A stretch of DNA of 64,000 bases, from positions 6,900 to 70,899 of the forward strand of contig JBMNJI010000002.1 in the NCBI GenBank assembly GCA_050951585.1, given 5' to 3'. Both the position numbers and the translations under genes were made by a program. The stretch is from UBA3937 sp050951585. GTDB taxonomy: Bacteria > Bacillota > Peptococcia > DRI-13 > DTU073. Below the pieces are notes generated by a model that saw only the letters and a list, made by a program, of their open reading frames with translations, was not told the origin of the DNA and made no database searches. Shown in pieces: positions 27,784-35,827 of this stretch. Within the stretch, counting starts at the first letter, position 1, and each line of letters begins with the position of its first letter.

Positions 27784-28022
27784 TGCCTATTAGATTTTGC
27801 CAGGGGCAAATAAAAAAACTCCTTACTCATTTTAACATGAAACCGGAAAAAGGTTCGAACATATATATGGGAATCGGAAAAGATGGTATATGGAGAACAT
27901 GCAAATTTGATTTCCATAAAAATAACGCACCCATTGCAACCGGAACGGCTAAAGTTATTGCAACATCGTTAAAATTCAAAAGTGTCCTTGAAATGAAGGA
28001 ATTTATCGACAAGAATCTGTGA
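27783..28022 (+). CDS. Small basic protein, putative HicA-like toxin
   Basis: A 79-residue Lys-rich protein starting at the ATG that overlaps the upstream stop. The layout (N-terminal helix KKLLTHFNM, then KGSNIYMGIGKDG, CKFDFHKNN, GTAKVIATSL) recalls HicA, a double-stranded-RNA-binding fold that cleaves mRNA. HicA normally has GSH; here it is GSN and the only histidine nearby is in FDFHK, so activity is uncertain. The pair is closed by a strong terminator. It may be an unrelated small protein. Confidence 0.5.
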   Translation: MPIRFCQGQIKKLLTHFNMKPEKGSNIYMGIGKDGIWRTCKFDFHKNNAPIATGTAKVIATSLKFKSVLEMKEFIDKNL

Positions 28023-28026
28023 TTGG

Positions 28027-28060
28027 AACGACCTCATGCAGTTGAGGTCGTTATTTTTTT
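28027..28060 (+). terminator. Terminator of the plus-strand cassette
   Basis: Perfect 10-base stem AACGACCTCA / TGAGGTCGTT with a 6-base loop, then A and seven T. The stop codon of the convergent minus-strand gene lies within the left arm. Confidence 0.9.
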
Positions 28061-29344
28061 CTGCGTTTGGTTATCTTCCGCCACCACTTTTTTAAGAGGC
28101 TGTGCGAGGTCGCCGCATACAAAAATCTGCTCGCATCCCATGCCGGTACGGGAACATGCCCGAGCGGCTTCTCCCTCCCGGCAAGCTACCGTGGTGTGCC
28201 TCTTTTCGCTATCCGCAGCCGCAAAATACAACAGGTCATGTTGCGCCACGATTTTCCCGTCCCGCCGCATCGTCTTAACCCCTGCCGCAAGGGCTTCCCG
28301 CAATTCACGCTCATGATGCACAGCCTGCCCGTTCACCGCCAAAAGGATATCCCCTGAACGCACCTGCGCTTTAGCTAACGGAGTGCCTGCCCACACATGA
28401 AGAAGCTTTAACCCTTCTTCCACCCCCACATAAAGGGGCCGCTCTCCCCTTTCTCTGCGCCGCTCCAGGTGGATAAGCGCCTCATGCCCCAGCGGCCCGA
28501 ACAGCGCCGCCGCATACGCAAACACCTTCACATGCCCTGCGGCAATAGCTAACAGGAGTAGCACAATACTGAACGCCGCCAATTCCCCCGCCGTCCGCCT
28601 GGTTTTCTCCCGGGGGGTGGTTGTGGTGGCGATATCGCCATAACCCAACACTGCCGGCACCGCCAACATGCTGTAAACCACCTCATTACCGTCTCCCACG
28701 CCGCTAAAACCTGCTTTAATTAACGGCCACCAGTCGGGCATATCGATTAACCCTTTCAGGACCTCCGGATCGGGATACAAGCCCGCAAAAAAGACCACCA
28801 AAGGTAGCGGCCAGAACTTTTGCAGGTTAAAGCCACCCACGACCTCGCCCCGGGGATTGGAAACATAAACGGGAAAAAGATAGATGCTCCCCGTCAAATA
28901 GATCAGCAACGCCTCAATTAAATGTAAAACGGCCACCAGCGCCATGACCTGCGCCACACTAAACCCTTGTGGAAAACCAAACACCAAATGCAGTACGGAA
29001 AGCACGCCCCCCGCATACGCAAAACACAAAAAACGCTGTTGAATAAGCATTAAAACCAGCGCCGTAAAAAATAAGGAGAGTCCGCCCAGTTCATTCACCG
29101 AGACTCCCACGAATACAAGCAAAAGGCTCCCGATAAAGCCACCGCCTATGCCCGATAGAATGGCCAATAAAACAACACGCCGGATCAAATCTCCCGGCGT
29201 TTCAAACAAATAGCGCGAAGCAACCCCCATCTTGCGGTAGAGATTTACTACCACGGCGATAAATATCCAGAAAAACGGGTTCACGATGATGCTGATAAAG
29301 CTTTTGCCTATTAACGGTAAAAGTTCGCTTAATGGAAACATCAT
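28034..29344 (-). CDS. minJ: PDZ-domain membrane protein, MinJ-like
   Basis: A 436-residue protein with several hydrophobic segments in the first 280 residues and a PDZ domain near 310-375 (AGTPLAKAQVRSGDILLAVNG in two parts). In B. subtilis MinJ (YvjD) has this build, lies next to ctpB and links MinD to DivIVA at the division site. The identification rests on build and synteny more than on sequence identity. The last ~10 codons run into the terminator of the plus-strand cassette, so the C-terminus may have been changed when that cassette arrived. AAAGGGA precedes the start. Confidence 0.7.
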   Translation of the reverse strand: MMFPLSELLPLIGKSFISIIVNPFFWIFIAVVVNLYRKMGVASRYLFETPGDLIRRVVLLAILSGIGGGFIGSLLLVFVGVSVNELGGLSLFFTALVLMLIQQRFLCFAYAGGVLSVLHLVFGFPQGFSVAQVMALVAVLHLIEALLIYLTGSIYLFPVYVSNPRGEVVGGFNLQKFWPLPLVVFFAGLYPDPEVLKGLIDMPDWWPLIKAGFSGVGDGNEVVYSMLAVPAVLGYGDIATTTTPREKTRRTAGELAAFSIVLLLLAIAAGHVKVFAYAAALFGPLGHEALIHLERRRERGERPLYVGVEEGLKLLHVWAGTPLAKAQVRSGDILLAVNGQAVHHERELREALAAGVKTMRRDGKIVAQHDLLYFAAADSEKRHTTVACREGEAARACSRTGMGCEQIFVCGDLAQPLKKVVAEDNQTQKKITTSTA

Positions 29345-29353
29345 TTTTTCCCT

Positions 29354-30502
29354 TTACTTCATTTCACTAATTTGTTTCCGTAAAACTTCCACTGCTTTAT
29401 TAAACTGCGTATCAACCGTATCGGTTTCTGATAAGACCACTTCAATATCCGGATGAATCCCTTCGGCCTGAATATCCACTTTTTTGGGGGTTAAATATTT
29501 TGCGGTGGTCAACTTAACCGCATCGCCGCCCCGCATCGGAATAAGCGCCTGTACCAGGGCCTTGCCGAATGACTTTTCGCCGATAATCATTCCGGTGCCA
29601 TGGTCCTTGATCGCCCCGGCCAGAACCTCTGAAGCACTCGCACTGCCTCCGTTAAGCAGAACAACCAAAGGCATCTTCAGCGGTTGCGGATTTTTATTCT
29701 CAATAGTTTCGGTCATGCCGAACTTATCGACAATATGCACAACCGGACCCTCCGGCAAGAAAAACTGCGCCATATTAATCGCCGATTCCAAATCTCCGCC
29801 CGGATTATCCCGCAGGTCCAAAATCAATCCCTTCACGCCCTGATCCAAAACCTCCTGTAAGTTATCGGCCAAGGCTTCATCAGTATTGCTGGCAAAAAGA
29901 TTAACCTGGATTACCCCTATTTGGTCCTCCTCCAGGACAAAATTCTCAACCGTCGGGAGGTCAATCACGGCTCTGACGATGTCAAATTCCCGCAGTTGCC
30001 CGTCACGCAGCACACTAATCTGCACCGAAGTGCCCGGCTCTCCGCGCATTTTGTTGACGGCTTCATCTATATCCATCTCACTGGTTAAATCGTCATTCAC
30101 TTTATAGATGATGTCGCCCTTTTTCATCCCGGCCGCCTCCGCCGGGGTTTTTTCAATGACGGAAAAAACAACAAATCTGTCTGCCTCAACACCAACAGAG
30201 ACACCGATTCCCCCGATGGAGCCCTCGATATGATGCGCAAACTCCTCATATTCTTCCTTGTCCAGGTAGACGGAATAAGGATCCTCCAGGGATTTCACCA
30301 TGCCCCGTACTGCCCCGTCCATCATTTGATCAAGGGGAATATCATGCAGATATTGAGTTTTTACAATGGCCGCTACCTCCAACATTTTAGCGATGTTTTG
30401 AAAATTCGTAACAAAGAAGAAGCCTATGATTACTGTTACGGTAATGCTCAAACCAACCGCAACACGCCAGATACTGCGCACCCAGTTATTATTTGACCCC
30501 AA
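29354..30502 (-). CDS. ctpB: C-terminal processing peptidase (S41), CtpB-like
   Basis: A 382-residue secreted or membrane-anchored serine protease. A membrane segment lies at 13-33; a PDZ domain at about 95-165; the catalytic domain follows. The triad Ser289 (GGSASASE), Lys314 and Gln318 (SFGKALVQ) has the spacing known for B. subtilis CtpB. CtpB triggers SpoIVFB-dependent signalling in sporulation. The start is a TTG at 30502 with GAGGTG 7 bases upstream. It lies between minJ and the M23 gene. Confidence 0.93.
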   Translation of the reverse strand: MGSNNNWVRSIWRVAVGLSITVTVIIGFFFVTNFQNIAKMLEVAAIVKTQYLHDIPLDQMMDGAVRGMVKSLEDPYSVYLDKEEYEEFAHHIEGSIGGIGVSVGVEADRFVVFSVIEKTPAEAAGMKKGDIIYKVNDDLTSEMDIDEAVNKMRGEPGTSVQISVLRDGQLREFDIVRAVIDLPTVENFVLEEDQIGVIQVNLFASNTDEALADNLQEVLDQGVKGLILDLRDNPGGDLESAINMAQFFLPEGPVVHIVDKFGMTETIENKNPQPLKMPLVVLLNGGSASASEVLAGAIKDHGTGMIIGEKSFGKALVQALIPMRGGDAVKLTTAKYLTPKKVDIQAEGIHPDIEVVLSETDTVDTQFNKAVEVLRKQISEMK

Positions 30503-30637
30503 TTGTTTTCACCTCATTAAATAAGCAGTCCGCTCTTTCTGTTTCCCCTATCTCTAATTCATATGTCATCTCATTTTAGATTATTATTACCAAAAAGGCA
30601 AATATTTTATTTAGCCGATTTATTCCCGCAAACCCTA

Positions 30638-31798
30638 CTACGGTTTTACATAATTGAGAGGATTCTGGGGCTCACCCTTCACCCGGATGATAAAATCCAA
30701 ATGGGGCCCTGTGCTCCAACCGGTGCTCCCAACTTTACCGATCTCGTCCCCTTTATATACTCTGTCTCCCACCTTTACTGAATACGCCGACAAATGAGAA
30801 TACTGCGTGGAAATCTCCCCGCCGTGGTCGAGGATAATCGCCTTCCCGTAAGCGCCATTAGTCCCTACATACACAACCCGCCCGTTTTCGGAGGCGCGCA
30901 CGCTGGTTCCCGCTGGCGCCGGGATGTCAATCCCCGCATGAAATCTGTTCGTTTTAAGAATAGGATGAATCCGATAGCCAAAATAGGAGGAAATCCTACT
31001 GTGCCCGGGTACGGGCCAGCCCATCTTGCCGGTCCCCATATAGGCCTCTTTGTGACTCTCCTGCCATTCACGTATAAACTGATCCAGCTTTTTGCGTGCC
31101 TCATCCAATTCATCAAGGGAACGGAGCAATTCCTCCTTTTGCTCCTGAATCGATTTCAGCAAATTCCCTTTCTGACGGGACTGCAGCTCCATTTGCTTCT
31201 GCTTGCTTTCCTTCTGTTGTTGCAGGTCATACAATGTTTCCAGTTTCTCTTGTAGTTCCGCTTCTTTTTCCATGAGAACCCGCTTGGCCTCATTCAACTC
31301 TTTTAGTAATCTGGTATCATTCTCCGCAATCCTTTGCATAAAATCAAAACGGGTCAAAAAATCCGTCAGGCTGGTTGATTGCAGGACGACCTCCCAAAAA
31401 GTTACTCTGCCTTCCAGATAAATACCTCTCAGGCGGTTATTGAAATAATTTGTCCTCTCCTCAACGCGCCTGGTCCCCTCCTCAACTTCCTTCCGCGCTA
31501 CCTCCAAAAGCCCCTGGGTTGTTTGAATATTTGCTTTCAGAGTATCTACATCCTTTTCCAGGACATCGATATTATCCTCTAACTTCTTGATTTGTCCCAG
31601 GACACTCTTCGCTTCCTTATCCTTCTGAGTGCACATTTGTTCATAGCGGGAAATCGCTTCATTGATTTCCTCTAATTCTTGCAACTTTTTTTCTATATCC
31701 GTTAAGGCAAAAAGGGGCTGAGATAGACAGAATAAGAATATTAGGAACAGTCCTCCTGCAATTACCGGGCATAAACTGTTTTTCTTCCCGCCACTCAT
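30638..31798 (-). CDS. Secreted coiled-coil M23 (LytM) protein, EnvC/PcsB-like
   Basis: A 386-residue protein: signal peptide (1-31), long coiled coil (about 33-250), and C-terminal LytM domain (about 262-386). Of the M23 zinc/catalytic residues, His287 and Asp291 (HAGID), His335 (YSHLS) and His366 are present, but the second His of the usual HLH is Asp368 (GPHLDF). Next to ftsEX, this build matches the FtsEX partner proteins (EnvC, PcsB, CwlO type) that control peptidoglycan hydrolysis at division. Either Asp replaces the zinc ligand or the domain is a non-enzymatic activator. Confidence 0.9.
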   Translation of the reverse strand: MSGGKKNSLCPVIAGGLFLIFLFCLSQPLFALTDIEKKLQELEEINEAISRYEQMCTQKDKEAKSVLGQIKKLEDNIDVLEKDVDTLKANIQTTQGLLEVARKEVEEGTRRVEERTNYFNNRLRGIYLEGRVTFWEVVLQSTSLTDFLTRFDFMQRIAENDTRLLKELNEAKRVLMEKEAELQEKLETLYDLQQQKESKQKQMELQSRQKGNLLKSIQEQKEELLRSLDELDEARKKLDQFIREWQESHKEAYMGTGKMGWPVPGHSRISSYFGYRIHPILKTNRFHAGIDIPAPAGTSVRASENGRVVYVGTNGAYGKAIILDHGGEISTQYSHLSAYSVKVGDRVYKGDEIGKVGSTGWSTGPHLDFIIRVKGEPQNPLNYVKP

Positions 31799-31930
31799 TT
31801 TCGGCCCCCCTTTTCCTTTCTTACATTCCTTCTCTTTCCGTCCGTAATACTAATCTTTCAGTCACCATGCTGAAAATTAGACCTCCGGATGCCTCCCGAA
31901 TCACTCCCGGATGCCTGAATGCCTCCGGAA

Positions 31931-32818
31931 TCAGACCTTCAGAAAACGGCGCAGGCTAATGGCACTGCCCACAGCCCCTAAAGCCGTGCCAATCAATAAC
32001 AAGCTCTTAAAAACAAGCCAGATTTGTGCTTCATCCTGTAAAATAGGCATGAAATTCAGGGTTACCAGGACATTCTGCACAAGTTGATTGTAGATTAGCT
32101 GTAAGGCAAAGATCGCCAGCCCGGCCCCGATCAATCCGATAATCATGCCCTCCAAAAAGAAAGGCCAGCGAATAAACCAGTTCGTCGCTCCCACCAGCTT
32201 CATAATCCCGATCGCTTTGCGACGCGCAAACACCGTCAGTCTGATTGTTGTCGCAATCAGGAAAACTGCGGCTAAGCCTATGGCAAATACCAGCACTATC
32301 CCCGCTGTTCGTAGCCAGTGGGTAAGCGCCAGCAATTTCTCCACCATTCCCTGCCCGTATCTGACCGTTTCCACGGCGGCGATTTTTTCGATTTCCTGCG
32401 CAATCCTGGGGACATCCTCCGCTACTTCCGCTTTCACACAATACATATCCGGAAGAGGGTTTGTCTCCCCTAAGGTATCGACAATATCGGTGCCCTCCCC
32501 GAAACGATCCTGCAAGCCCTGCAGTCCTTCCTCCTTGGGCACAAAAGTAACCTTGGCCACCCCGTCTACACCTTCAAATTCCCGCCGCAGATTAAGGGCC
32601 TCTTCCCGGGTTACCTCTTGTTTCAGATAGGCATTGATCTCTAACTCCGACTCCATCGCCACAGCCATGTTCTCCGAATTCAAAACCAACAGCCAGGCAC
32701 TGCCTAAGATAAGTAAGGAAATCGCCATAGTGGCAATGGAGGCCATTGTCATTAACGCATTCCGGCGCATCGAATGGAACGCATCACGAAATGCGTACCG
32801 AATACTACTTAATTTCAT
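31931..32818 (-). CDS. ftsX: Cell division protein FtsX
   Basis: A 295-residue membrane protein with one N-terminal membrane segment (about 22-45), an extracellular domain (about 50-165), and three C-terminal membrane segments. It forms the FtsEX complex that transmits ATP hydrolysis to an extracellular hydrolase regulator. Its ATG at 32818 overlaps the ftsE stop as ATGA. It is followed after 132 bases by the M23 partner (in transcription order). Confidence 0.95.
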   Translation of the reverse strand: MKLSSIRYAFRDAFHSMRRNALMTMASIATMAISLLILGSAWLLVLNSENMAVAMESELEINAYLKQEVTREEALNLRREFEGVDGVAKVTFVPKEEGLQGLQDRFGEGTDIVDTLGETNPLPDMYCVKAEVAEDVPRIAQEIEKIAAVETVRYGQGMVEKLLALTHWLRTAGIVLVFAIGLAAVFLIATTIRLTVFARRKAIGIMKLVGATNWFIRWPFFLEGMIIGLIGAGLAIFALQLIYNQLVQNVLVTLNFMPILQDEAQIWLVFKSLLLIGTALGAVGSAISLRRFLKV

Positions 32819-33501
32819 ATCCCGTACTCTCCCCTTTCCTCGTCGCGTACAATAAACCCGTTAGAAAGGGCGACCACCCGCTTTTTCATAAAGTTGACCA
32901 TGTCCCGGTCATGGGTAGCGGCAATAACGGTAGTTCCCCGTTGATTAATTGCTTTCAGCAGGTTCATTACCTCCAGCGAGCTTTTGGGATCCAGATTCCC
33001 CGTAGGCTCATCGGCAATTACTATTAAAGGATCATTCACTACCGCTCTGGCGATACACACCCGTTGTTGCTGCCCGCCGGAAAGCTGGTGCGGATAAGCA
33101 TTTATTTTTTCTTTTAACCCGACCATTTCCAGTACCGCCGGAACCCGTTCCTTGATCTCATAGGTCGGCAGTTCAATCGCCTCCATCGCGAAGGCCACAT
33201 TTTCGTATACTGTCCTGTCCATCAACAAACGGAAATCCTGAAAAACAAAGCCGATTTTACGGCGATAATAGGGAATCTCCCTGCCTTTTAACCTCAGCAA
33301 ACTACGATCATCCACCATGATCTGCCCTTTTGTGGGAAGCTCCTCTCGAATAAGCAGGCGGGTCAAAGTAGACTTGCCTGCCCCACTGGGACCGACCAGG
33401 AAAACAAAATCGCCCCGTTTAATATGTAAATTTATATCTTTAAGAGCTTCGACTTCAACTTCTCCAAAATATGTTTTAGATACATTAAACAACTGAATCA
33501 T
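32815..33501 (-). CDS. ftsE: Cell division ATP-binding protein FtsE
   Basis: A 228-residue ABC ATPase: Walker A GPSGAGKS at 37-44, Q-loop VFQDFRLL, signature LSGGQQQR, Walker B VIADEPTGNLD. GGAGGGAG precedes the ATG at 33501, which gives the usual MIQLFNVSKTY start; the open frame extends to 33564. First gene of the ftsE-ftsX-M23-ctpB-minJ run. Confidence 0.96.
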   Translation of the reverse strand: MIQLFNVSKTYFGEVEVEALKDINLHIKRGDFVFLVGPSGAGKSTLTRLLIREELPTKGQIMVDDRSLLRLKGREIPYYRRKIGFVFQDFRLLMDRTVYENVAFAMEAIELPTYEIKERVPAVLEMVGLKEKINAYPHQLSGGQQQRVCIARAVVNDPLIVIADEPTGNLDPKSSLEVMNLLKAINQRGTTVIAATHDRDMVNFMKKRVVALSNGFIVRDEERGEYGI

Positions 33502-33612
33502 ACCTTCACTCCCTCCACTTTTCTTACTTCGACAAACGGAAAAGAATCCCTGCTGGAAATTCACTACAAATTACAGTTTCTGTACAACAAATCAAACCCC
33601 CAATATGACGCA

Positions 33613-33650
33613 AACAAGCCTGTTTAACAGGCTTGTTAAACAGGCTTGTT
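33613..33650. repeat. Hairpin with two alternative arms
   Basis: One copy of AACAAGCCTG (33613-33622) can pair with either of two CAGGCTTGTT copies (33628-33637, 33641-33650). On the plus strand the outer arm is followed by TTGTG. Confidence 0.7.
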
Positions 33651-33663
33651 TTGTGCTGGGTAA

Positions 33664-33705
33664 AACAAAAATTCTCAGCGTTTTCACACACCAAGAATTT
33701 TTGTT
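33664..33705. repeat. 12-base perfect inverted repeat
   Basis: AACAAAAATTCT at 33664-33675 and AGAATTTTTGTT at 33694-33705, with an 18-base loop. It could be a hairpin or a protein-binding site. Confidence 0.6.
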
Positions 33706-33866
33706 GTTCCGATTTAATTTTGGGAAAAAATCACCGCAAAACGCTTGCTAAATTCCGGTTATTTCCATTTTAAATCAGCGGATGTAATTTTTGCAACCCA
33801 CACCTGTTTTATACATCATTTCCTCAATTCGGTATAAACCACCTTTTCCCTGCAACATATTTTATT

Positions 33867-33916
33867 TTTTGCAAGAAAATAACCACATCAGGATTTATGA
33901 TCCTCCGTGGTTATTT
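33867..33916 (-). terminator. Terminator after the transketolase genes
   Basis: Minus strand: 10-base perfect stem AAATAACCAC / GTGGTTATTT with a 20-base loop, then TCTTGC and more T. About 38 bases after the stop. Confidence 0.7.
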
Positions 33917-33953
33917 ACATGCTTGTGCATATGCTTAATTCATCTGCTTAAAG

Positions 33954-34889
33954 CTATTTTCTTTTTATTACCCGCTGAACGGCTTCCTTAATCTCCTTCT
34001 TCGTCAGCCCATATTTCTCCAGCAGCTCTTGCGGTTTGCCGGATTCACCGAAGGTATCCCTGACCCCGATCCGCTCCATCGGCACCGGAGCATTTTCCAC
34101 CAGATACTCGGCGACGGCACTGCCTAAACCGCCAATAATGCTATGTTCCTCCGCCGTCACAATCGCACCTGTTTCCTGCGCCGCCCGCAGCACCGCTTGT
34201 TCATCCAACGGCTTAATCGTCGGCATATTGACAACCCGCACCTTAATCCCTTCCGCGGCCAATTCCTCTGCCGCCAGCAGACTCTCCGCCACCATGATGC
34301 CACAGGCGAAAATGGTCGCGTCACGGCCGTCCCGCAACTGAGCAGACACCCCAATCTTAAATTCGTGCTCCTCCCCGAAAATCACCGGAACCGCCGAACG
34401 GCCCAGGCGCAGATAAGCTGGTCCGTCATATTTTGCCGCCGCAAAAACAGCTTTCTCCGCTTCGATCCCATCCGCCGGAACAATCACCGTCATGTTGGGC
34501 AGAGAACGCATAATCGAAATATCCACAATCGCCTGATGCGTAGCGCCGTCTTCCCCTACCGTCAAACCGGCATGACTGGCCGCAACCTTCACATTTAGCT
34601 TCGGATATGCAATCGAATTGCGGATCTGTTCAAAGGCCCGGCCTGTTGCAAAAATAGCAAAGGTACTGGCGAAGACCGTTTTGCCCGCTGCGGCTAAACC
34701 TGCTGCCGTCCCCATCAGACTGGCTTCCGCTATGCCCATGTTAAAAAACCTTTCGGGATAATGCTTGCAGAACTCATAAGACTTCGTCGACTTGGCCAAA
34801 TCGGCGTCCAGCACAACCACATCAGGCTGTTCCGCTCCCAACTTTGCTAATGCTTTTCCGTATCCATCACGCGTTGCCATCTTTTCCAT
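33954..34889 (-). CDS. Transketolase, C-terminal subunit
   Basis: A 311-residue protein with the pyrimidine-binding domain of transketolase (GIAEASLMGTAAGLA with the catalytic glutamate, then TFAIF and HAGLTVGEDGATHQ) and the C-terminal domain. It pairs with the N-terminal subunit encoded 15 bases upstream; together they form one enzyme of the non-oxidative pentose phosphate pathway. Split transketolases are common in Clostridia and archaea. The start could also be MATRDG four codons in. Confidence 0.93.
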   Translation of the reverse strand: MEKMATRDGYGKALAKLGAEQPDVVVLDADLAKSTKSYEFCKHYPERFFNMGIAEASLMGTAAGLAAAGKTVFASTFAIFATGRAFEQIRNSIAYPKLNVKVAASHAGLTVGEDGATHQAIVDISIMRSLPNMTVIVPADGIEAEKAVFAAAKYDGPAYLRLGRSAVPVIFGEEHEFKIGVSAQLRDGRDATIFACGIMVAESLLAAEELAAEGIKVRVVNMPTIKPLDEQAVLRAAQETGAIVTAEEHSIIGGLGSAVAEYLVENAPVPMERIGVRDTFGESGKPQELLEKYGLTKKEIKEAVQRVIKRK

Positions 34890-34904
34890 TGTTTCTTCCT
34901 CCTA

Positions 34905-35732
34905 CTAAGCAAGCTCGGCGAGAGCCTGTTCCGCTTGCTCCCTACTTGGCGCATTACCATGCCAGCCCACCTGGTTTTCCATAAACGATACCCCTTTACC
35001 CTTTACGGTATCAGCAATAATCATCGTCGGCTTATCCTTAACCTTTTTGGCTGCTTCGACCGCCGCCGCAATCTCGGCAAAGGAATGACCGTTAATCCTT
35101 TCCACATGCCAGCCGAAGGCTTTAAACTTTTCATCCACCGGCTCCGGAGACATTACCTCGGTAACGGGTCCGTCAATCTGCAGGCCATTGTGATCCAAAA
35201 AAGCAATCAGATTATCCAGCTGATAATGGGCTGCGGCCATGGCCGCTTCCCAGACCTGCCCCTCTTCAATCTCGCCATCCCCTAAAACAACGAAAACACG
35301 GTAATCCTTTTGATCCAGTTTGCCGGCCAGCCCCATCCCAACTGCCGCCGAGATGCCTTGTCCCAAAGAACCGGTCGACATATCCACCCCGGGGACCTTC
35401 TTCATATCCGGATGCCCCTGTAAAGAACTGTTCAGCTTCCTGAGGGAAAGCAACTCCTCCCTGGGGAAAAAGCCTCTCCCGGCCAGAGCCGCATAAAGGG
35501 CCGGCGCGGCATGGCCTTTGCTCATGACAAAACGATCGCGGTCACTCCAGCCCGGGTTTTGGGGATCTAGCCGCATCTCCGCAAAGTATAGATAGGTCAT
35601 TATTTCCACCGTCGAAAGAGACCCCCCCGGATGTCCTGAACCGGCCTCCGCCAGCATGGAGATAATATCGCGCCGCATTTGCCGCGCTGTCTGGGCCAAC
35701 TTTTCTTCGTTGATTGTATTTTTCATCAACAT
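34905..35732 (-). CDS. Transketolase, N-terminal subunit
   Basis: A 275-residue protein with the thiamine-diphosphate-binding domain: GSGHPGGSLS, KGHAAPALYA, TGSLGQGIS, and the GDGEIEEGQVWEA...N cofactor motif with LDHNGLQ. AGGAGG lies 4 bases before the ATG at 35732 and 10 before the ATG at 35726; either may be used. First of the two split transketolase genes, downstream of prfB. Confidence 0.94.
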   Translation of the reverse strand: MLMKNTINEEKLAQTARQMRRDIISMLAEAGSGHPGGSLSTVEIMTYLYFAEMRLDPQNPGWSDRDRFVMSKGHAAPALYAALAGRGFFPREELLSLRKLNSSLQGHPDMKKVPGVDMSTGSLGQGISAAVGMGLAGKLDQKDYRVFVVLGDGEIEEGQVWEAAMAAAHYQLDNLIAFLDHNGLQIDGPVTEVMSPEPVDEKFKAFGWHVERINGHSFAEIAAAVEAAKKVKDKPTMIIADTVKGKGVSFMENQVGWHGNAPSREQAEQALAELA

Positions 35733-35827
35733 TTAACCTCCTAACATATCCAAGATGCATTACATTCAAATATATACAACTGTGCTATCCACATTCAGCT
35801 GTGCCGTTATTTAATATATGTGGCTTT

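Larger units (their letters stand above)
33502..33953. other. 452-base noncoding stretch with three inverted repeats
   Basis: No gene is supported between ftsE and the transketolase genes. It holds a palindrome with a doubled right arm (33613-33650), a 12-base AT-rich inverted repeat (33664-33705) and the transketolase terminator (33867-33916). The ftsE promoter should lie here but I see no convincing -35/-10 pair. Confidence 0.7.

Noticed and set aside
33954..35732. Transketolase broken into two pseudogene halves
   Set aside because: Both halves have their own start and ribosome site and complete domains; split transketolases are normal in this group.
35770..35790. Single CTATCCACA as a DnaA box
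   Set aside because: One isolated box with a mismatch is expected by chance in a window of this size.
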